This document shows positions 28,404-37,419 of a DNA stretch of 64,000 nt, one piece after another (the stretch's first letter is position 1; every line of letters begins with the position of its first letter). The DNA is from Microbulbifer yueqingensis (GTDB lineage: Bacteria > Pseudomonadota > Gammaproteobacteria > Pseudomonadales > Cellvibrionaceae): positions 1-64,000 of the forward strand of contig NZ_FNFH01000008.1 in the NCBI RefSeq assembly GCF_900100355.1, read 5' to 3'. Made by a program: the position numbers and the translations under genes. The notes beneath the pieces were generated by a model. That model did not search any database, had not been told where the DNA came from, and saw nothing but the letters and a program-made list of their open reading frames with translations.

Positions 28404-28631
28404 TCAGATCGGGCGACTGCCGTATTTGGGCTGGGGTTTGCGCGGGGGATCCGCGGTGACCTCCGGATCTATCTCACTGATGGCACCGCCACCGGCGAGG
28501 AACTCCTCGATTTCCCTTTCCAGCTGGCTGCGGGCCCGCTCGCGGGAAGTGATACTGCGTTCCTCGGCAAAGTCCTCGTTGTCCTTGCTGCGGGAACTGC
28601 TGCTCTGCTCTTCGTAACCATCAGTTTTCAT
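28404..28631 (-). CDS. sutA: SutA-like RNA polymerase-associated regulator
   Basis: This 75-residue acidic, mostly disordered protein has a central helix (RARSQLEREIEEFLAGGG) and the C-terminal motif EIDPEVTADPPRKPQPKYGSRPI, split here as EIDPEVTADPPRKP then KYGSRPI. That ending is the hallmark of SutA of Pseudomonas aeruginosa, a protein that binds RNA polymerase and helps ribosomal and maintenance transcription in slow growth. The location beside glnK-amtB is also that of sutA in Pseudomonas. The N-terminal acidic tail is shorter than in P. aeruginosa. The start at 28631 is the only methionine that fits. Confidence 0.8.
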   Translation of the reverse strand: MKTDGYEEQSSSSRSKDNEDFAEERSITSRERARSQLEREIEEFLAGGGAISEIDPEVTADPPRKPQPKYGSRPI

Positions 28632-28641
28632 TGCTAATACC

Positions 28642-28665
28642 CTGTAACTGCTACTCCTGTTACAG
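28642..28665. promoter_or_regulatory. Perfect inverted repeat in the sutA leader
   Basis: CTGTAAC (28642-28648) and GTTACAG (28659-28665) are perfect 7-base arms with a 10-base centre, ending 10 bases before the SutA-like start codon. It could be an operator or an mRNA hairpin close to the ribosome site. Confidence 0.5.
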
Positions 28666-28941
28666 AGGAAGTACCCCTGTGCCGCGCTGTCCCGGACATG
28701 AGTCCGCACCGGACCGCACAACTTGTGGCTGCGCTGTTAGTCGCGGCGAATAATATATAGGCACTGGGAGGGAGCGGTGCCAGCTCGCGGGGAAGCTTCA
28801 GGTAGAGTTTTTTGAAGCGTTGCGGGTGGGGCCATATTGCTGCTGGTTATGCAAAATCGGGCGCCAGAATGTGCCCGCCAATCGTGCCAGTGACCAAAGG
28901 TTCCCTGGCCCCGGCCGCGGCACTTTATGCCGGCAACAACG

Positions 28942-28967
28942 AAAAAAGGCCCCGGAGGGGCCTTTTC
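28942..28967 (-). terminator. Rho-independent terminator of the glnK-amtB operon
   Basis: Reading leftward, GGCCCCTCCGGGGCC is followed by six T residues, about 45 bases past the P-II gene at 29015. The A-run on the other side would let it act weakly on the opposite strand too. The rest of 28666-28941 holds nothing I can identify. Confidence 0.9.
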
Positions 28968-29014
28968 GGGCAGTGGCGCAAGTTTCGTTGCGCCGCTTTC
29001 GGCGGGCGCGGAAG

Positions 29015-29419
<405 letters not shown>

Positions 29420-29438
29420 TCAATCCCGGTCCCGGAAG

Positions 29439-29461
29439 GGCCGGCGGCAGAGCCGCCGGCC
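29439..29461. other. Intercistronic GC hairpin
   Basis: GGCCGGCGGC and GCCGCCGGCC flank a 3-base loop between amtB and the downstream P-II gene. No T-run; it probably stabilises or partly ends the amtB message. Confidence 0.45.
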
Positions 29462-29477
29462 GCTCGCGGCGGGGCGC

Positions 29478-30737
29478 TTACTTGCCCATGAATTCGGGAT
29501 AAGCTTCCATTCCGCACTCTACCAAGTCAACACCTTCTTGCTCCTCGTCCTCGCTCACGCGGATACCGGTGATGACCTTCAGCAGGAACCACACGGCGAA
29601 GGAGGTGGCGAATACCCAGGCGAAGATGGTGGCGGCACCGATCAGCTGGCCAGTGAAAGTGGAACCGTCATTGGTGAGCGGCACCAGCAGCAGGCCCAGC
29701 AGGCCGACAACGCCGTGCACGGAGATGGCGCCTACCGGGTCATCGATGCGCAGCTTGTCCAGGGTGACGATGGACAGGACTACCAGCACACCACCCAGGG
29801 CACCGAACAGGGTTGCCTGCAGCGCGGTCGGGGTGGACGGCTCGGCGGTAATCGCCACCAAGCCGGCCAGCGCGCCGTTCAGCAGCATGGTCAGGTCGGC
29901 CTTGCCGAACAGCACGCGCGCGGTGATCAGCGCGGCCACAGCACCACCGGCAGCGGCAGTGTTAGTGTTCAGGAATACCATGGCCACCGAGTGTGCGTTG
30001 GCGGCATCGCCCAGCTTCAGTACGGAACCGCCGTTGAAGCCGAACCAGCCCATCCACAGGATGAAGGTACCCAGCGTGGCCAGCGGCAGGTTGGCACCCG
30101 GAATGGCGTAGACCTCGCCGTTGGGACCGTACTTGCCCTTACGCGCGCCCAGCAGCAGCACACCGGCCAGGGCCGCGGCGGCGCCCGCCATGTGCACGAT
30201 GCCGGAACCGGCGAAATCGGAGAAGCCCAGGTCCTCCAGGCTGTACAGGCCGAATACCTCGGCACCGCCCCAGGTCCAGGAGCCTTCCAGCGGGTAGATG
30301 AAGCCGGTGAGCACAACGGCGAACACGAGGAAGCTCCACAACTTCATGCGCTCGGCCACAGCACCGGAGACAATGGACATGGCGGTTGCCACGAACACCA
30401 CCTGGAAGAAGAAGTCGGACGCACCGGAGTAGACCGAATCGCCGTCGAAACCGTTCTCCGCAGAGTCCGCCAGTACCGTATCCAGGCTGAACGCCTCGAT
30501 GCCGGACAGCGCGAGGCTTCCGTCATACATGATGGCGTAGCCGGTCAGCAGGTACATGATGCAGGCGATGGCGAACAGCGCCACGTTCTTGGTTAGGATT
30601 TCCGTGGTGTTCTTCGAACGCACCAGGCCGGCTTCAAGCATTGCAAAGCCGGCAGCCATCCACATGACCAGTGCGCCACACACGAGGAAGTAAAACGTAT
30701 CAATTGCATACTGCAATTGAAAAATCTGGTTTTCCAT
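29478..30737 (-). CDS. amtB: Ammonium transporter
   Basis: This 419-residue Amt/Rh family channel for ammonium has about eleven transmembrane helices. Conserved features include AGFAMLEAGLVRSKN near the start, the AGSGIVHMAGA pore segment, LGWMGWFGFNGGS-like pore residues and VGAISVHGVVGLLG with the second pore histidine. Unlike many Amt genes no long signal peptide is apparent. It is flanked on both sides by P-II genes, whose T-loops are expected to plug its cytoplasmic exits. Confidence 0.96.
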   Translation of the reverse strand: MENQIFQLQYAIDTFYFLVCGALVMWMAAGFAMLEAGLVRSKNTTEILTKNVALFAIACIMYLLTGYAIMYDGSLALSGIEAFSLDTVLADSAENGFDGDSVYSGASDFFFQVVFVATAMSIVSGAVAERMKLWSFLVFAVVLTGFIYPLEGSWTWGGAEVFGLYSLEDLGFSDFAGSGIVHMAGAAAALAGVLLLGARKGKYGPNGEVYAIPGANLPLATLGTFILWMGWFGFNGGSVLKLGDAANAHSVAMVFLNTNTAAAGGAVAALITARVLFGKADLTMLLNGALAGLVAITAEPSTPTALQATLFGALGGVLVVLSIVTLDKLRIDDPVGAISVHGVVGLLGLLLVPLTNDGSTFTGQLIGAATIFAWVFATSFAVWFLLKVITGIRVSEDEEQEGVDLVECGMEAYPEFMGK

Positions 30738-30810
30738 CTTTCGCTCCGTTCAATCCCGAAATTGTTGGAAATTGCTATAGTTTTAGTCTGCCGACGCGGT
30801 CATCGGCGGG

Positions 30811-31164
<354 letters not shown>

Positions 31165-31180
31165 CTATACCGGGTGGAGC

Positions 31181-31204
31181 GGCCCCGCTCGCCGGAGCGG
31201 GGCC
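31181..31204. other. Intercistronic GC hairpin
   Basis: GGCCCCGCTC and GAGCGGGGCC pair across a 4-base loop between the porin stop and the P-II start. There is no T-run, so it may attenuate rather than stop transcription, leaving porin mRNA more abundant. Confidence 0.5.
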
Positions 31205-31210
31205 CGCGCC

Positions 31211-31924
31211 TTAGAAGGTGTAAGTGGCACCGGCGAGCACAGACGGCTCACACCAGTCCAGGCCATAACATTCGCTGTCGCTGATGTCGGTACCGACCAG
31301 CGAAGCGGTCAGGCTGAGCCCGCCGAATTCCTTGCCTACTGAAACCGAGTAGTCGATGTAGGAGTCCGCCTCGAACAGGAAGCCCTCATCGTCGAATACG
31401 TTGGCACCAACGTGGAGATCCAGGGTCATGTCGGCCGGCAGCGCGAAGCTGTACTCGGCGTAGGGATAATAGAAGGCACCGGTGCCGGCCCAGTAGTCGT
31501 CGGAGTAGGCCAGGCCCAGGGTGAGGTCGGAGACGCTGACGCTGCCGTACACCTCCTGGTAGTCCTCGTCCCAGTCGCTGCCGTGATAGGCGTAGTAGAT
31601 GTAACCCACGTCGTAGCTCACGGTGGAGCTGATCTCGCCGGCATAGCCCGCGTAAAAGTCCTGCTCAATCGAGGTTTCGTCATCCCCGTAGGCGAAGTCC
31701 ACCTGCGAGGCCCAGGTGCCCGCGTACAGGCCGTTGCCGAAGTCCAGGTCGACACCGCCCTGCAGGGCCGGGCTGCCGTCGGTCTGGGAGATACCGCGGA
31801 ACTTGTAGTCACTTACCACACCCACGTTGGCACTGGCACTGATACCGCCCTCTGCGGCATTGACGGTAGTGGCGGTACCCAGGGCGATGGCGCTGGCTGT
31901 CAACATGGAAGCAATTTTTTTCAT
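31211..31924 (-). CDS. TorF family putative porin
   Basis: This 237-residue outer-membrane beta-barrel protein has a signal peptide (MKKIASMLTASAIALG to VNA), repeated amphipathic strands rich in Tyr and Gly (SDYKFRGISQTDGSPALQGG is the family hallmark), and a terminal aromatic residue (GATYTF) for barrel assembly. Members often sit upstream of glnK-amtB and are thought to admit small nitrogen compounds. I chose ATG 31924 because the AGGTGG is 8 bases away; an ATG at 31930 is two bases from it. Confidence 0.88.
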   Translation of the reverse strand: MKKIASMLTASAIALGTATTVNAAEGGISASANVGVVSDYKFRGISQTDGSPALQGGVDLDFGNGLYAGTWASQVDFAYGDDETSIEQDFYAGYAGEISSTVSYDVGYIYYAYHGSDWDEDYQEVYGSVSVSDLTLGLAYSDDYWAGTGAFYYPYAEYSFALPADMTLDLHVGANVFDDEGFLFEADSYIDYSVSVGKEFGGLSLTASLVGTDISDSECYGLDWCEPSVLAGATYTF

Positions 31925-32111
31925 ATTCATTCCCACCTGATTTCTCCTTGGTCTCTGTGATTTTCTCGTCAGAATTATTCGGTGCAGTCTGCTGTCAGCT
32001 TCGGGCGACCGCCACGGAGGTAGGTGTGGCCCCTGATCTTCTTGTATGCCTTGTGAGCAATTTCCTTGCCCGCTGGCTGAAATAATCTGCAGTGGTCTGC
32101 AGTGGTGCATC

Positions 32112-32127
32112 TGCAGGGTTGATGCCA
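32112..32127 (-). promoter_or_regulatory. Candidate sigma-54 promoter of the porin-glnK-amtB operon
   Basis: The minus strand reads TGGCATCAACCCTGCA, with GG and GC exactly 10 bases apart as in -24/-12 elements. It lies about 190 bases before the porin start, and nitrogen operons are the typical users of sigma-54. Confidence 0.5.
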
Positions 32128-32213
32128 ACTTTGCAAAACGCCGCCAGATCAATGGCTTACGGTAAACTTGAGGATGCGGGAGGAGCGAACAGGAAAAGAG
32201 TGCCCCGCGGGCG

Positions 32214-32273
32214 TGCACCACAATGCACCGGGCATCGGGGCGGCGCACCCAATTGGGGAGGGGGCAGGTGCAC
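32214..32273. promoter_or_regulatory. Cluster of NtrC-like half-sites
   Basis: TGCACC occurs at 32214 and 32224, one helical turn apart, and GGTGCA at 32268; a further GGTGCA is at 32104. These match halves of the NtrC site TGCACC-N5-GGTGCA and lie 90-150 bases upstream of the candidate sigma-54 promoter, the usual enhancer distance. No full-length palindrome at standard spacing was found. Nothing else is evident in 31931-32391. Confidence 0.35.
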
Positions 32274-32391
32274 GCGAACCATGACGGCGCATAGGGCGGA
32301 ATTCCCGGCCGGCGCCATCGCTTTTGGCGTTTCCGGCGCTGGGTTACAATCCGGGATTAACAGGAAGCAGTTTTTTAGGAAGGAATTGCAC

Positions 32392-32637
32392 GTGCCAGCG
32401 GATAAATTGCAACAGTTACTTCACGAACTGCAACAGCAGGGCGCGGTAATCAGCGGCGACCTGCGCGACGCGCTGGGTGTCGCGCTCAACCGCCTGCCGC
32501 TGGTGAGCCAGGCGGAGTTCGATACCCAGGCGGCCATCCTCGAGCGCACCCGCCAGAAGGTGGCGCGACTGGAAGCCCAGCTGGCGGAAATCGAGCGCCA
32601 GCTACAGGAACAGCACCCGCCCGGGGACACAGACTGA
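32392..32637 (+). CDS. ubiK: Ubiquinone biosynthesis accessory factor UbiK
   Basis: This 81-residue protein (BMFP family, formerly YqiC) is a helical N-terminal region followed by a coiled coil (LERTRQKVARLEAQLAEIERQL) that forms trimers and binds the UbiJ-containing ubiquinone synthesis complex. The family hallmark VSQAEFDTQAAILERTREK-type stretch is present. The start is GTG at 32392 with AGGAAGGA seven bases upstream; the longer open frame from 32092 has no support. ComM typically follows, as here. Confidence 0.9.
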   Translation: MPADKLQQLLHELQQQGAVISGDLRDALGVALNRLPLVSQAEFDTQAAILERTRQKVARLEAQLAEIERQLQEQHPPGDTD

Positions 32638-32682
32638 CGACTGGCAGTCACCCCGGGGAACTCGCCATTCAAGGATGAAACC

Positions 32683-33330
32683 GTGAGCCTCTCTGTCACC
32701 TACACCCGCGCCCAGCTGGGTGTCTCCGCCCCGCCGGTCACCGTCGAGACCCACCTCGCCAACGGCCTGCCGGCATTCAATATCGTCGGACTGCCCGAGG
32801 CGGCAGTGCGCGAGAGCCGCGACCGGGTGCGCAGCGCACTGGTCAACAGCCACTTCGAATTTCCCCAGCGCCGCATCACCGTCAACCTGGCGCCGGCAGA
32901 CCTGCCGAAGGAAGGCGGCCGCTACGACCTGGCGATTGCGCTCGGCATCCTCGCCGCCTCGGGCCAGGTACCCGCGGAGTCACTGGCCGATACCGAATTC
33001 ATCGGCGAGCTGGCGCTGACCGGGGACCTGCGCGAGGTGCCGGGTGCCCTGCCGGCGGCCATCGCCTGCACCGACGCCGGGCGCAGCCTGGTGCTGCCGC
33101 GCGCTTCTGGCCCGGAGGCCGCACTCGCCGGCGGCGAGGTGCTGGTAGCGGACAACCTGCTGCAGGTGTGCGCCCACCTCCACCGCCGCGAGCCCCTGCC
33201 AGTGGCCGTGCAGCCGGGGGACGCGACACCGCCGCCGGTGGACGACCTGGCCGATGTGCGCGGGCAGCTGCGCGCGCGGCGCGCGCTCGAGATCGCCGCT
33301 GCGGGCGGCCACAACCTGCTATCGTCATGA
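32683..33330 (+). pseudogene. comM: comM (yifB), N-terminal part, split by an insertion
   Basis: ComM is a hexameric AAA+ helicase that drives branch migration during natural transformation. This part encodes the N-terminal ChlI-like domain (about 210 residues; starts SLSVTYTRAQLGVSAPPVTV) up to AAGGHNLL. It then runs into two foreign codons and a TGA. The remaining two thirds, with the ATPase, starts at 41404. The GTG start at 32683 is the family position. The break falls three to four codons before Walker A, so this piece cannot be an active helicase. Confidence 0.93.
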
Positions 33331-33402
33331 CCTATTAGCAGACCTTTTCACTGACTATCCGTCCATCTATGATGCTCGTTTCACCAATGCAAGGATTAAG
33401 CT

Positions 33403-33702
33403 ATGTGGGACACGTTTAAGGACATTTTCAAGGGGCTTGCTGAGGGACTTAGAACTGATGACGAAGGGCGTACAAAGGCTACTGAAGCAGTTATGAATAG
33501 TGACATGCCACCTGACCGGAAGGCGGACTTTGTCGAGCAAGCAGAGAATCATCGCCACCAGGAGAACTCATTGAAAATCGTTGGCGCAGTAGCCGTCGTC
33601 GGCGTGGGCGGCTGTTATGTCGCGTACAAATATAATGAAAACAATTCTCAAGGCGATACTTCCATCGAAGAGAGTGGAATTGCAGCTCTGATCGACGATT
33701 GA
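33403..33702 (+). CDS. Small membrane-anchored protein of unknown function
   Basis: This 99-residue protein is not recognised. A charged N-terminal half (FKDIFKGLAEGLRTDDEGRT) is followed by one hydrophobic segment (IVGAVAVVGVGGCYVAYKY, about 58-76) and a short acidic tail. AAGGA precedes the ATG. It is the first gene inside the left edge of the element, reading inward, and its promoter must lie in the 80 bases next to the junction. Confidence 0.55.
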   Translation: MWDTFKDIFKGLAEGLRTDDEGRTKATEAVMNSDMPPDRKADFVEQAENHRHQENSLKIVGAVAVVGVGGCYVAYKYNENNSQGDTSIEESGIAALIDD

Positions 33703-33773
33703 TCAATTGTTAGGCACTATAAATCGATGCCTCTTGACGGAACCACATAAATTAATTTTTTAAAAGCACTGGT

Positions 33774-34298
33774 ATGGTGAGTAAATCGCTCATTTGGAAA
33801 TTCTTACTGGTAGTGGCAGCAGGGGGCGCAGCCCTAGATCGCTCTCAATCAACGTTTCATTCAGGTGAGCGCCAACCTGCCTCCGAGATTCTCTCTGCCG
33901 AAGTCATTAGGATCGTTGATGGTGACACCATCCATATCCAGGGAGCAGACAAGCAACCCATTAAGATAAGACTGGCGGGGATTGATTGTCCTGAAAGAGA
34001 TCAGCCTTGGGGCGACACCGCCACTAGAGCGCTATCCCGGTTGGTGACTGGTCAAGTAGTAGACATAGCTGTGGTAGACATTGACCGATATGGCCGCACA
34101 GTGGGAAGAGTTTTCTTAAGAGATCAGAATATCAACAGGGTAATGGTAAAGGCAGGCAACTGTTGGGCCTACACACGCTATGTCAGAGATTCCAAGTTAC
34201 TCGAGCTGGAGAAGGAAGCCCAGCTAGCTAATCGAGGCCTGTGGAGCCAGCCTAAGGCTAACCAGATTCCCCCGTGGGAATGGCGCCGTCATAAGTAG
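33774..34298 (+). CDS. Staphylococcal-nuclease-like thermonuclease
   Basis: This 174-residue protein has a hydrophobic N-terminal segment (LIWKFLLVVAAGGAAL) that may be a signal or anchor, then an SNase domain (about 40-165). The calcium-dependent nuclease residues are visible: VIRIVDGDTIHI, the arginine and aspartate of IRLAGIDCPERDQ with the catalytic glutamate, and GRTVGRV with the second arginine. GLWSQP ends the fold. Such nucleases cut DNA and RNA, often in the periplasm or outside. It is common cargo on mobile elements. Confidence 0.85.
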   Translation: MVSKSLIWKFLLVVAAGGAALDRSQSTFHSGERQPASEILSAEVIRIVDGDTIHIQGADKQPIKIRLAGIDCPERDQPWGDTATRALSRLVTGQVVDIAVVDIDRYGRTVGRVFLRDQNINRVMVKAGNCWAYTRYVRDSKLLELEKEAQLANRGLWSQPKANQIPPWEWRRHK

Positions 34299-34310
34299 AT
34301 CTGACCTATC

Positions 34311-34337
34311 CCCCTAGGTGCTATTTGGCACTAGGGG
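34311..34337. terminator. Hairpin after the nuclease gene
   Basis: CCCCTAGGTGC and GGCACTAGGGG pair over a short loop just past the nuclease stop. The T-run is poor. The remaining bases to 34508 show no gene. Confidence 0.5.
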
Positions 34338-34508
34338 AGCTTCTTAGCTTGATCTAGAGAGGCCCCCCTACATGATAAGCCATACTGATCACTTGGCCTC
34401 CGCCTCTGGGTGCCTTAAAGGCGGTCGAGGTGATATGCTCAGCAGCGTTATCGCATCAAGGTTGTTAAGGCAAACCCCGCGACAAAGAAATATCTACAGT
34501 ACAAAATC

Positions 34509-34895
34509 ATGAAAGAAAAAGAGCTTAGACGTTACGGCAGGAGGTTCATAAGCGCTCTCTATCCGTACCTCAAGAAAAATTACTCTGTTGAAATGGACAT
34601 TTATCCGACAGTATCGGAGGGTGGGGTTTTAGAGTTCAACATCAACCAAAAAAGCAATCGCGTTAGGGTACACGAACCGTTTAGGACACTGAGTACGGCT
34701 ATTTCAGAGCTTCGACCAAACTTTATTCAAGGAAACAGTGACAGGGTTGAATTTGGTGGCACAAACCTGTTCATGGATAATAACAAAGTACTCGTAGTGA
34801 AAGCCGATAATGAGCCTAGCTCATGGAATAACCGCGCAGCTGCTGATGATGTGAGAAAGATAGTTGCTTCCTTTGCGGAGCAAAAAAATGGCTGA
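34509..34895 (+). CDS. Unknown protein, first gene of a three-gene unit
   Basis: This 128-residue soluble protein has no recognised domain. The N-terminus is basic (MKEKELRRYGRRF), followed by a sheet-like middle (VEMDIYPTVSEGGVLEFNI) and a mixed C-terminal half. It overlaps the next gene by eight bases, implying coupled translation and a functional link to the membrane coiled-coil and DUF4062 proteins that follow. Confidence 0.6.
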   Translation: MKEKELRRYGRRFISALYPYLKKNYSVEMDIYPTVSEGGVLEFNINQKSNRVRVHEPFRTLSTAISELRPNFIQGNSDRVEFGGTNLFMDNNKVLVVKADNEPSSWNNRAAADDVRKIVASFAEQKNG

Positions 34896-35367
34896 AGACA
34901 AGAGCAATTATAACAATGAAGTGATCGGCCAATTAAATCCTAATATATTGAATCTCGAGCGGCGACTGGGAAAACTCGAACAAGATGCCGGCTTAACGCG
35001 TTGGGAGCAGCTGTTCAGTCAAAAGCCCTGGGTTGTCATTACCGGAATTATAGTAATTATGGGTGGAGGCTGCGGCTGGATATTAGCATATCAGTCTAGC
35101 CAACACGGAAGTGAACTCACCCGCCTGCATAAGCGAATCGACTCTCTCAAAGAAGATAACAAGGCTAAAATTGCGTGGCTCAAGGAGTCGCATGAAAAAG
35201 ACTTAAGTTCAGAATCAAAGAGCTGCAAATTCGACCTAAAAGTTCTTCGAAAAGAAAAAGATACATGCGAGACAGAGCTTACGAAACTGAACAAAAAGAT
35301 AGCGCGGTTCAGCGCAGAAATCACTACCAAGCAAAAACCTTCAACCGGTAATACAGCATCCCTATAG
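34888..35367 (+). CDS. Membrane-anchored coiled-coil protein
   Basis: This 159-residue protein has an N-terminal soluble stretch, one transmembrane helix (WVVITGIIVIMGGGCGWILA, about 48-67) and a long C-terminal coiled coil (ELTRLHKRIDSLKEDNKAK onward) with two cysteines. The ATG at 34888 overlaps the end of the previous gene. A single-span protein with a coiled coil next to a predicted sensor or effector is a layout seen in several defence modules, but no family is recognised. Confidence 0.6.
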   Translation: MAEDKSNYNNEVIGQLNPNILNLERRLGKLEQDAGLTRWEQLFSQKPWVVITGIIVIMGGGCGWILAYQSSQHGSELTRLHKRIDSLKEDNKAKIAWLKESHEKDLSSESKSCKFDLKVLRKEKDTCETELTKLNKKIARFSAEITTKQKPSTGNTASL

Positions 35368-35395
35368 AGAAAGCATGTTGGCGTAAGGATATAAC

Positions 35396-36148
35396 GTGAA
35401 TATAAATCGACACACTTCGCATCCGTCTGCTTTTATAAGCTCTACGTTTGTAGACTTACGACCTGAACGACTAGCGGTTGCTAGCGCCCTGAATGAATCC
35501 GGATTAAATGTCAATGCCCTAGACATCCAGCCCGCATCAAATGACTCATCTAAAAGAAAGATTTTAGAAGGAATTAAACAGAGTGACTTCGTCGTTCTCA
35601 TTATTGGCGACAGGTATGGCACTATTCTTCCCGAAATGACGGGAAGTCCGTCGTTGAGCATTACTCAATGGGAATATCAAAGAGCGAAGCAACTTCAAAA
35701 GAATATTCTTGTTTATTTTAAGGAAGGCGAAAACCTGTTATCGGACGATCTGACAGATCCCGCCTACAAGAAGAAGAGACTTCTTTTTCAAAAGTTCAAA
35801 AATTTGGTCACCTCAAACCACAATCCAAAATTCTTTCATTCGGAAGAACAACTTGTTAAGGAAGTTCAATCAGCATTAATTCCTATATACCGAGAAGGCG
35901 TATTAAATCTTCTCACAACGAATACTCGGCTAAAAAGCGAGATAGAGCAGCTTAGAAGCGACCTGTCATCAATAAACCGCCCGAAGATCCCTGAGAGCCA
36001 ACGTAATGCGCTAGCCAATATTATGAATACCAGTGATTATGGACTATCCGATTCGGATAAAGGGTATTTTAGTCAAGCAACCAAAAACATCGAAAATCGA
36101 CTTCTTGGGCTAGCGGACCTCGCACGCAAAGACGACAAGGAAAACTAA
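35396..36148 (+). CDS. DUF4062 domain protein
   Basis: This 250-residue protein opens with a DUF4062 domain (about residues 10-115): AFISSTFVDLRPERLAVASAL, then SDFVVLIIGDRYGTI and SITQWEYQRAKQL. DUF4062 has a TIR-like alpha/beta fold and often forms the front of large NTPase-based bacterial defence or signalling proteins; here it stands alone with a helical C-terminal half. The start is GTG at 35396 after AAGGAT. It is 28 bases after the coiled-coil gene and overlaps the stop of the convergent CoiA-like gene by four bases. Confidence 0.8.
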   Translation: MNINRHTSHPSAFISSTFVDLRPERLAVASALNESGLNVNALDIQPASNDSSKRKILEGIKQSDFVVLIIGDRYGTILPEMTGSPSLSITQWEYQRAKQLQKNILVYFKEGENLLSDDLTDPAYKKKRLLFQKFKNLVTSNHNPKFFHSEEQLVKEVQSALIPIYREGVLNLLTTNTRLKSEIEQLRSDLSSINRPKIPESQRNALANIMNTSDYGLSDSDKGYFSQATKNIENRLLGLADLARKDDKEN

Positions 36149-37419
36149 ATCGCAAACAGATAGTTCTTGCTGATATTGGTTTTCTGCTCTCTCAGAGAGA
36201 GCCCGTAGTTTTCTGAGCACGAAACTACATATTTATCAACATTGCGAAGTATTTGACCTACAAATACTCTTTCCCAAATATCTTTTTGAGCGTAGTCATT
36301 GTAGAAGGTCGGTTCTTCGCCGAGAAATCCCTCTTCACATAGAAGCTTTATGTCATGGTCTGCCCTACTAGAGATGTAGTCGCTTGCCATTTCTTGAAGC
36401 AGCGCGTTCTTTTCAACAACACCTCTATTATTGATTTGCTTTCGTAGCTCAAAATCAAGCCTCTTGAGCTCTCTATGGTTCTTGGAATTGGGATAGACAT
36501 CATCTAGCTTCGATTTCAGCTGAGCAAACAATTGATACACCCCGCTTAACTCTTGTTCCCTCGTATGCCTTGAGTCGAATTGACTACTTTTCTCAAGAAT
36601 ATGCTGAGAAATGAGAACTCTGTATTTAGCTCTGAAATACACAGAAGCTAATCCACTTTGCGAGTTCTGCTTATCTGAATAGCCAGACTTCACAGATTTA
36701 GACTGCTCTCTAGCCAACTCATCCTCTATCCGTAAAAACTCTTCATCGTGCCAATCGTATATTTTTTGGCGACCCTCCCTTGTCAGCGGGAATTCAATCC
36801 AATGAGTGTATCTATCAGATAAGAGTCTGTTCTGAATGGTTGCGATATTTACTTCTGATGGAGATAGGTCACTTACGTCTAACTCAACTGCATGAATCCC
36901 CGCTTCAGCTATTAACGTTCGCTTTATGTCATCAATCCTGTGGGTACACTTAACCTCAATAGCGAGCAGCCCAACAGCAGTATCAAAAACGACATCGGGC
37001 GTAAATTTATCACTAATCGATCGGTCTTCTGTCCGAGCATTGCATAGCTTCCATTCTTTAGATGGCGCAACTTCAAAAGGTCGGATCTTCTTTTTTTTGT
37101 AATCTTTAAAGAAGTGCAATTTTGGGATCAATCGTATACGGTCTTGCTCACTTAGCAGCTGTTTCGTAAGCATATGTACAATGCTTTCTTGAGCCGCCTG
37201 CGGATTCGTACACTTAGCTTCGCTATTGACTGCTACATCATGTCGGAAGTATGAGTCAATTTTCGCTTTTGGATGACAAGCTATTAGCGATCCTTCACAT
37301 CCTGGACATACACAATTGCAGTCTTGTCCATTAGGCACTTCATCTACATGCTTCCATTTACCTGAGCCTACTTGCACGGCCCAACGTAATTCACTTTCTT
37401 TGTAACGTTTGGATTCCAT
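36145..37419 (-). CDS. CoiA-like protein with zinc finger and PD-(D/E)XK nuclease motif
   Basis: This 424-residue protein resembles the competence protein CoiA family. The N-terminal part has a CxC...CPGCEGSL zinc-finger-like cysteine cluster followed by FRHDVA. The middle has the nuclease core, FTPDVVFDTAVGLLAIEVKC, giving Asp, then Glu-x-Lys. The long C-terminal half is helical and unassigned. CoiA acts on incoming DNA in Gram-positive competence; in mobile elements related proteins may act as nucleases against foreign DNA. It sits tail to tail with the DUF4062 gene inside a broken transformation gene. Confidence 0.75.
   Translation of the reverse strand: MESKRYKESELRWAVQVGSGKWKHVDEVPNGQDCNCVCPGCEGSLIACHPKAKIDSYFRHDVAVNSEAKCTNPQAAQESIVHMLTKQLLSEQDRIRLIPKLHFFKDYKKKKIRPFEVAPSKEWKLCNARTEDRSISDKFTPDVVFDTAVGLLAIEVKCTHRIDDIKRTLIAEAGIHAVELDVSDLSPSEVNIATIQNRLLSDRYTHWIEFPLTREGRQKIYDWHDEEFLRIEDELAREQSKSVKSGYSDKQNSQSGLASVYFRAKYRVLISQHILEKSSQFDSRHTREQELSGVYQLFAQLKSKLDDVYPNSKNHRELKRLDFELRKQINNRGVVEKNALLQEMASDYISSRADHDIKLLCEEGFLGEEPTFYNDYAQKDIWERVFVGQILRNVDKYVVSCSENYGLSLREQKTNISKNYLFAI

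Noticed and set aside
32148-32163. Second sigma-54-like sequence near TGGCGGCGTTTTGCA
   Set aside because: The GG and GC elements are nine rather than ten bases apart.
34430-34500. Possible attC-like site (GTTATC...GTTAAGGC) inside the island
   Set aside because: Core sites do not pair at attC spacing and there is no internal stem.
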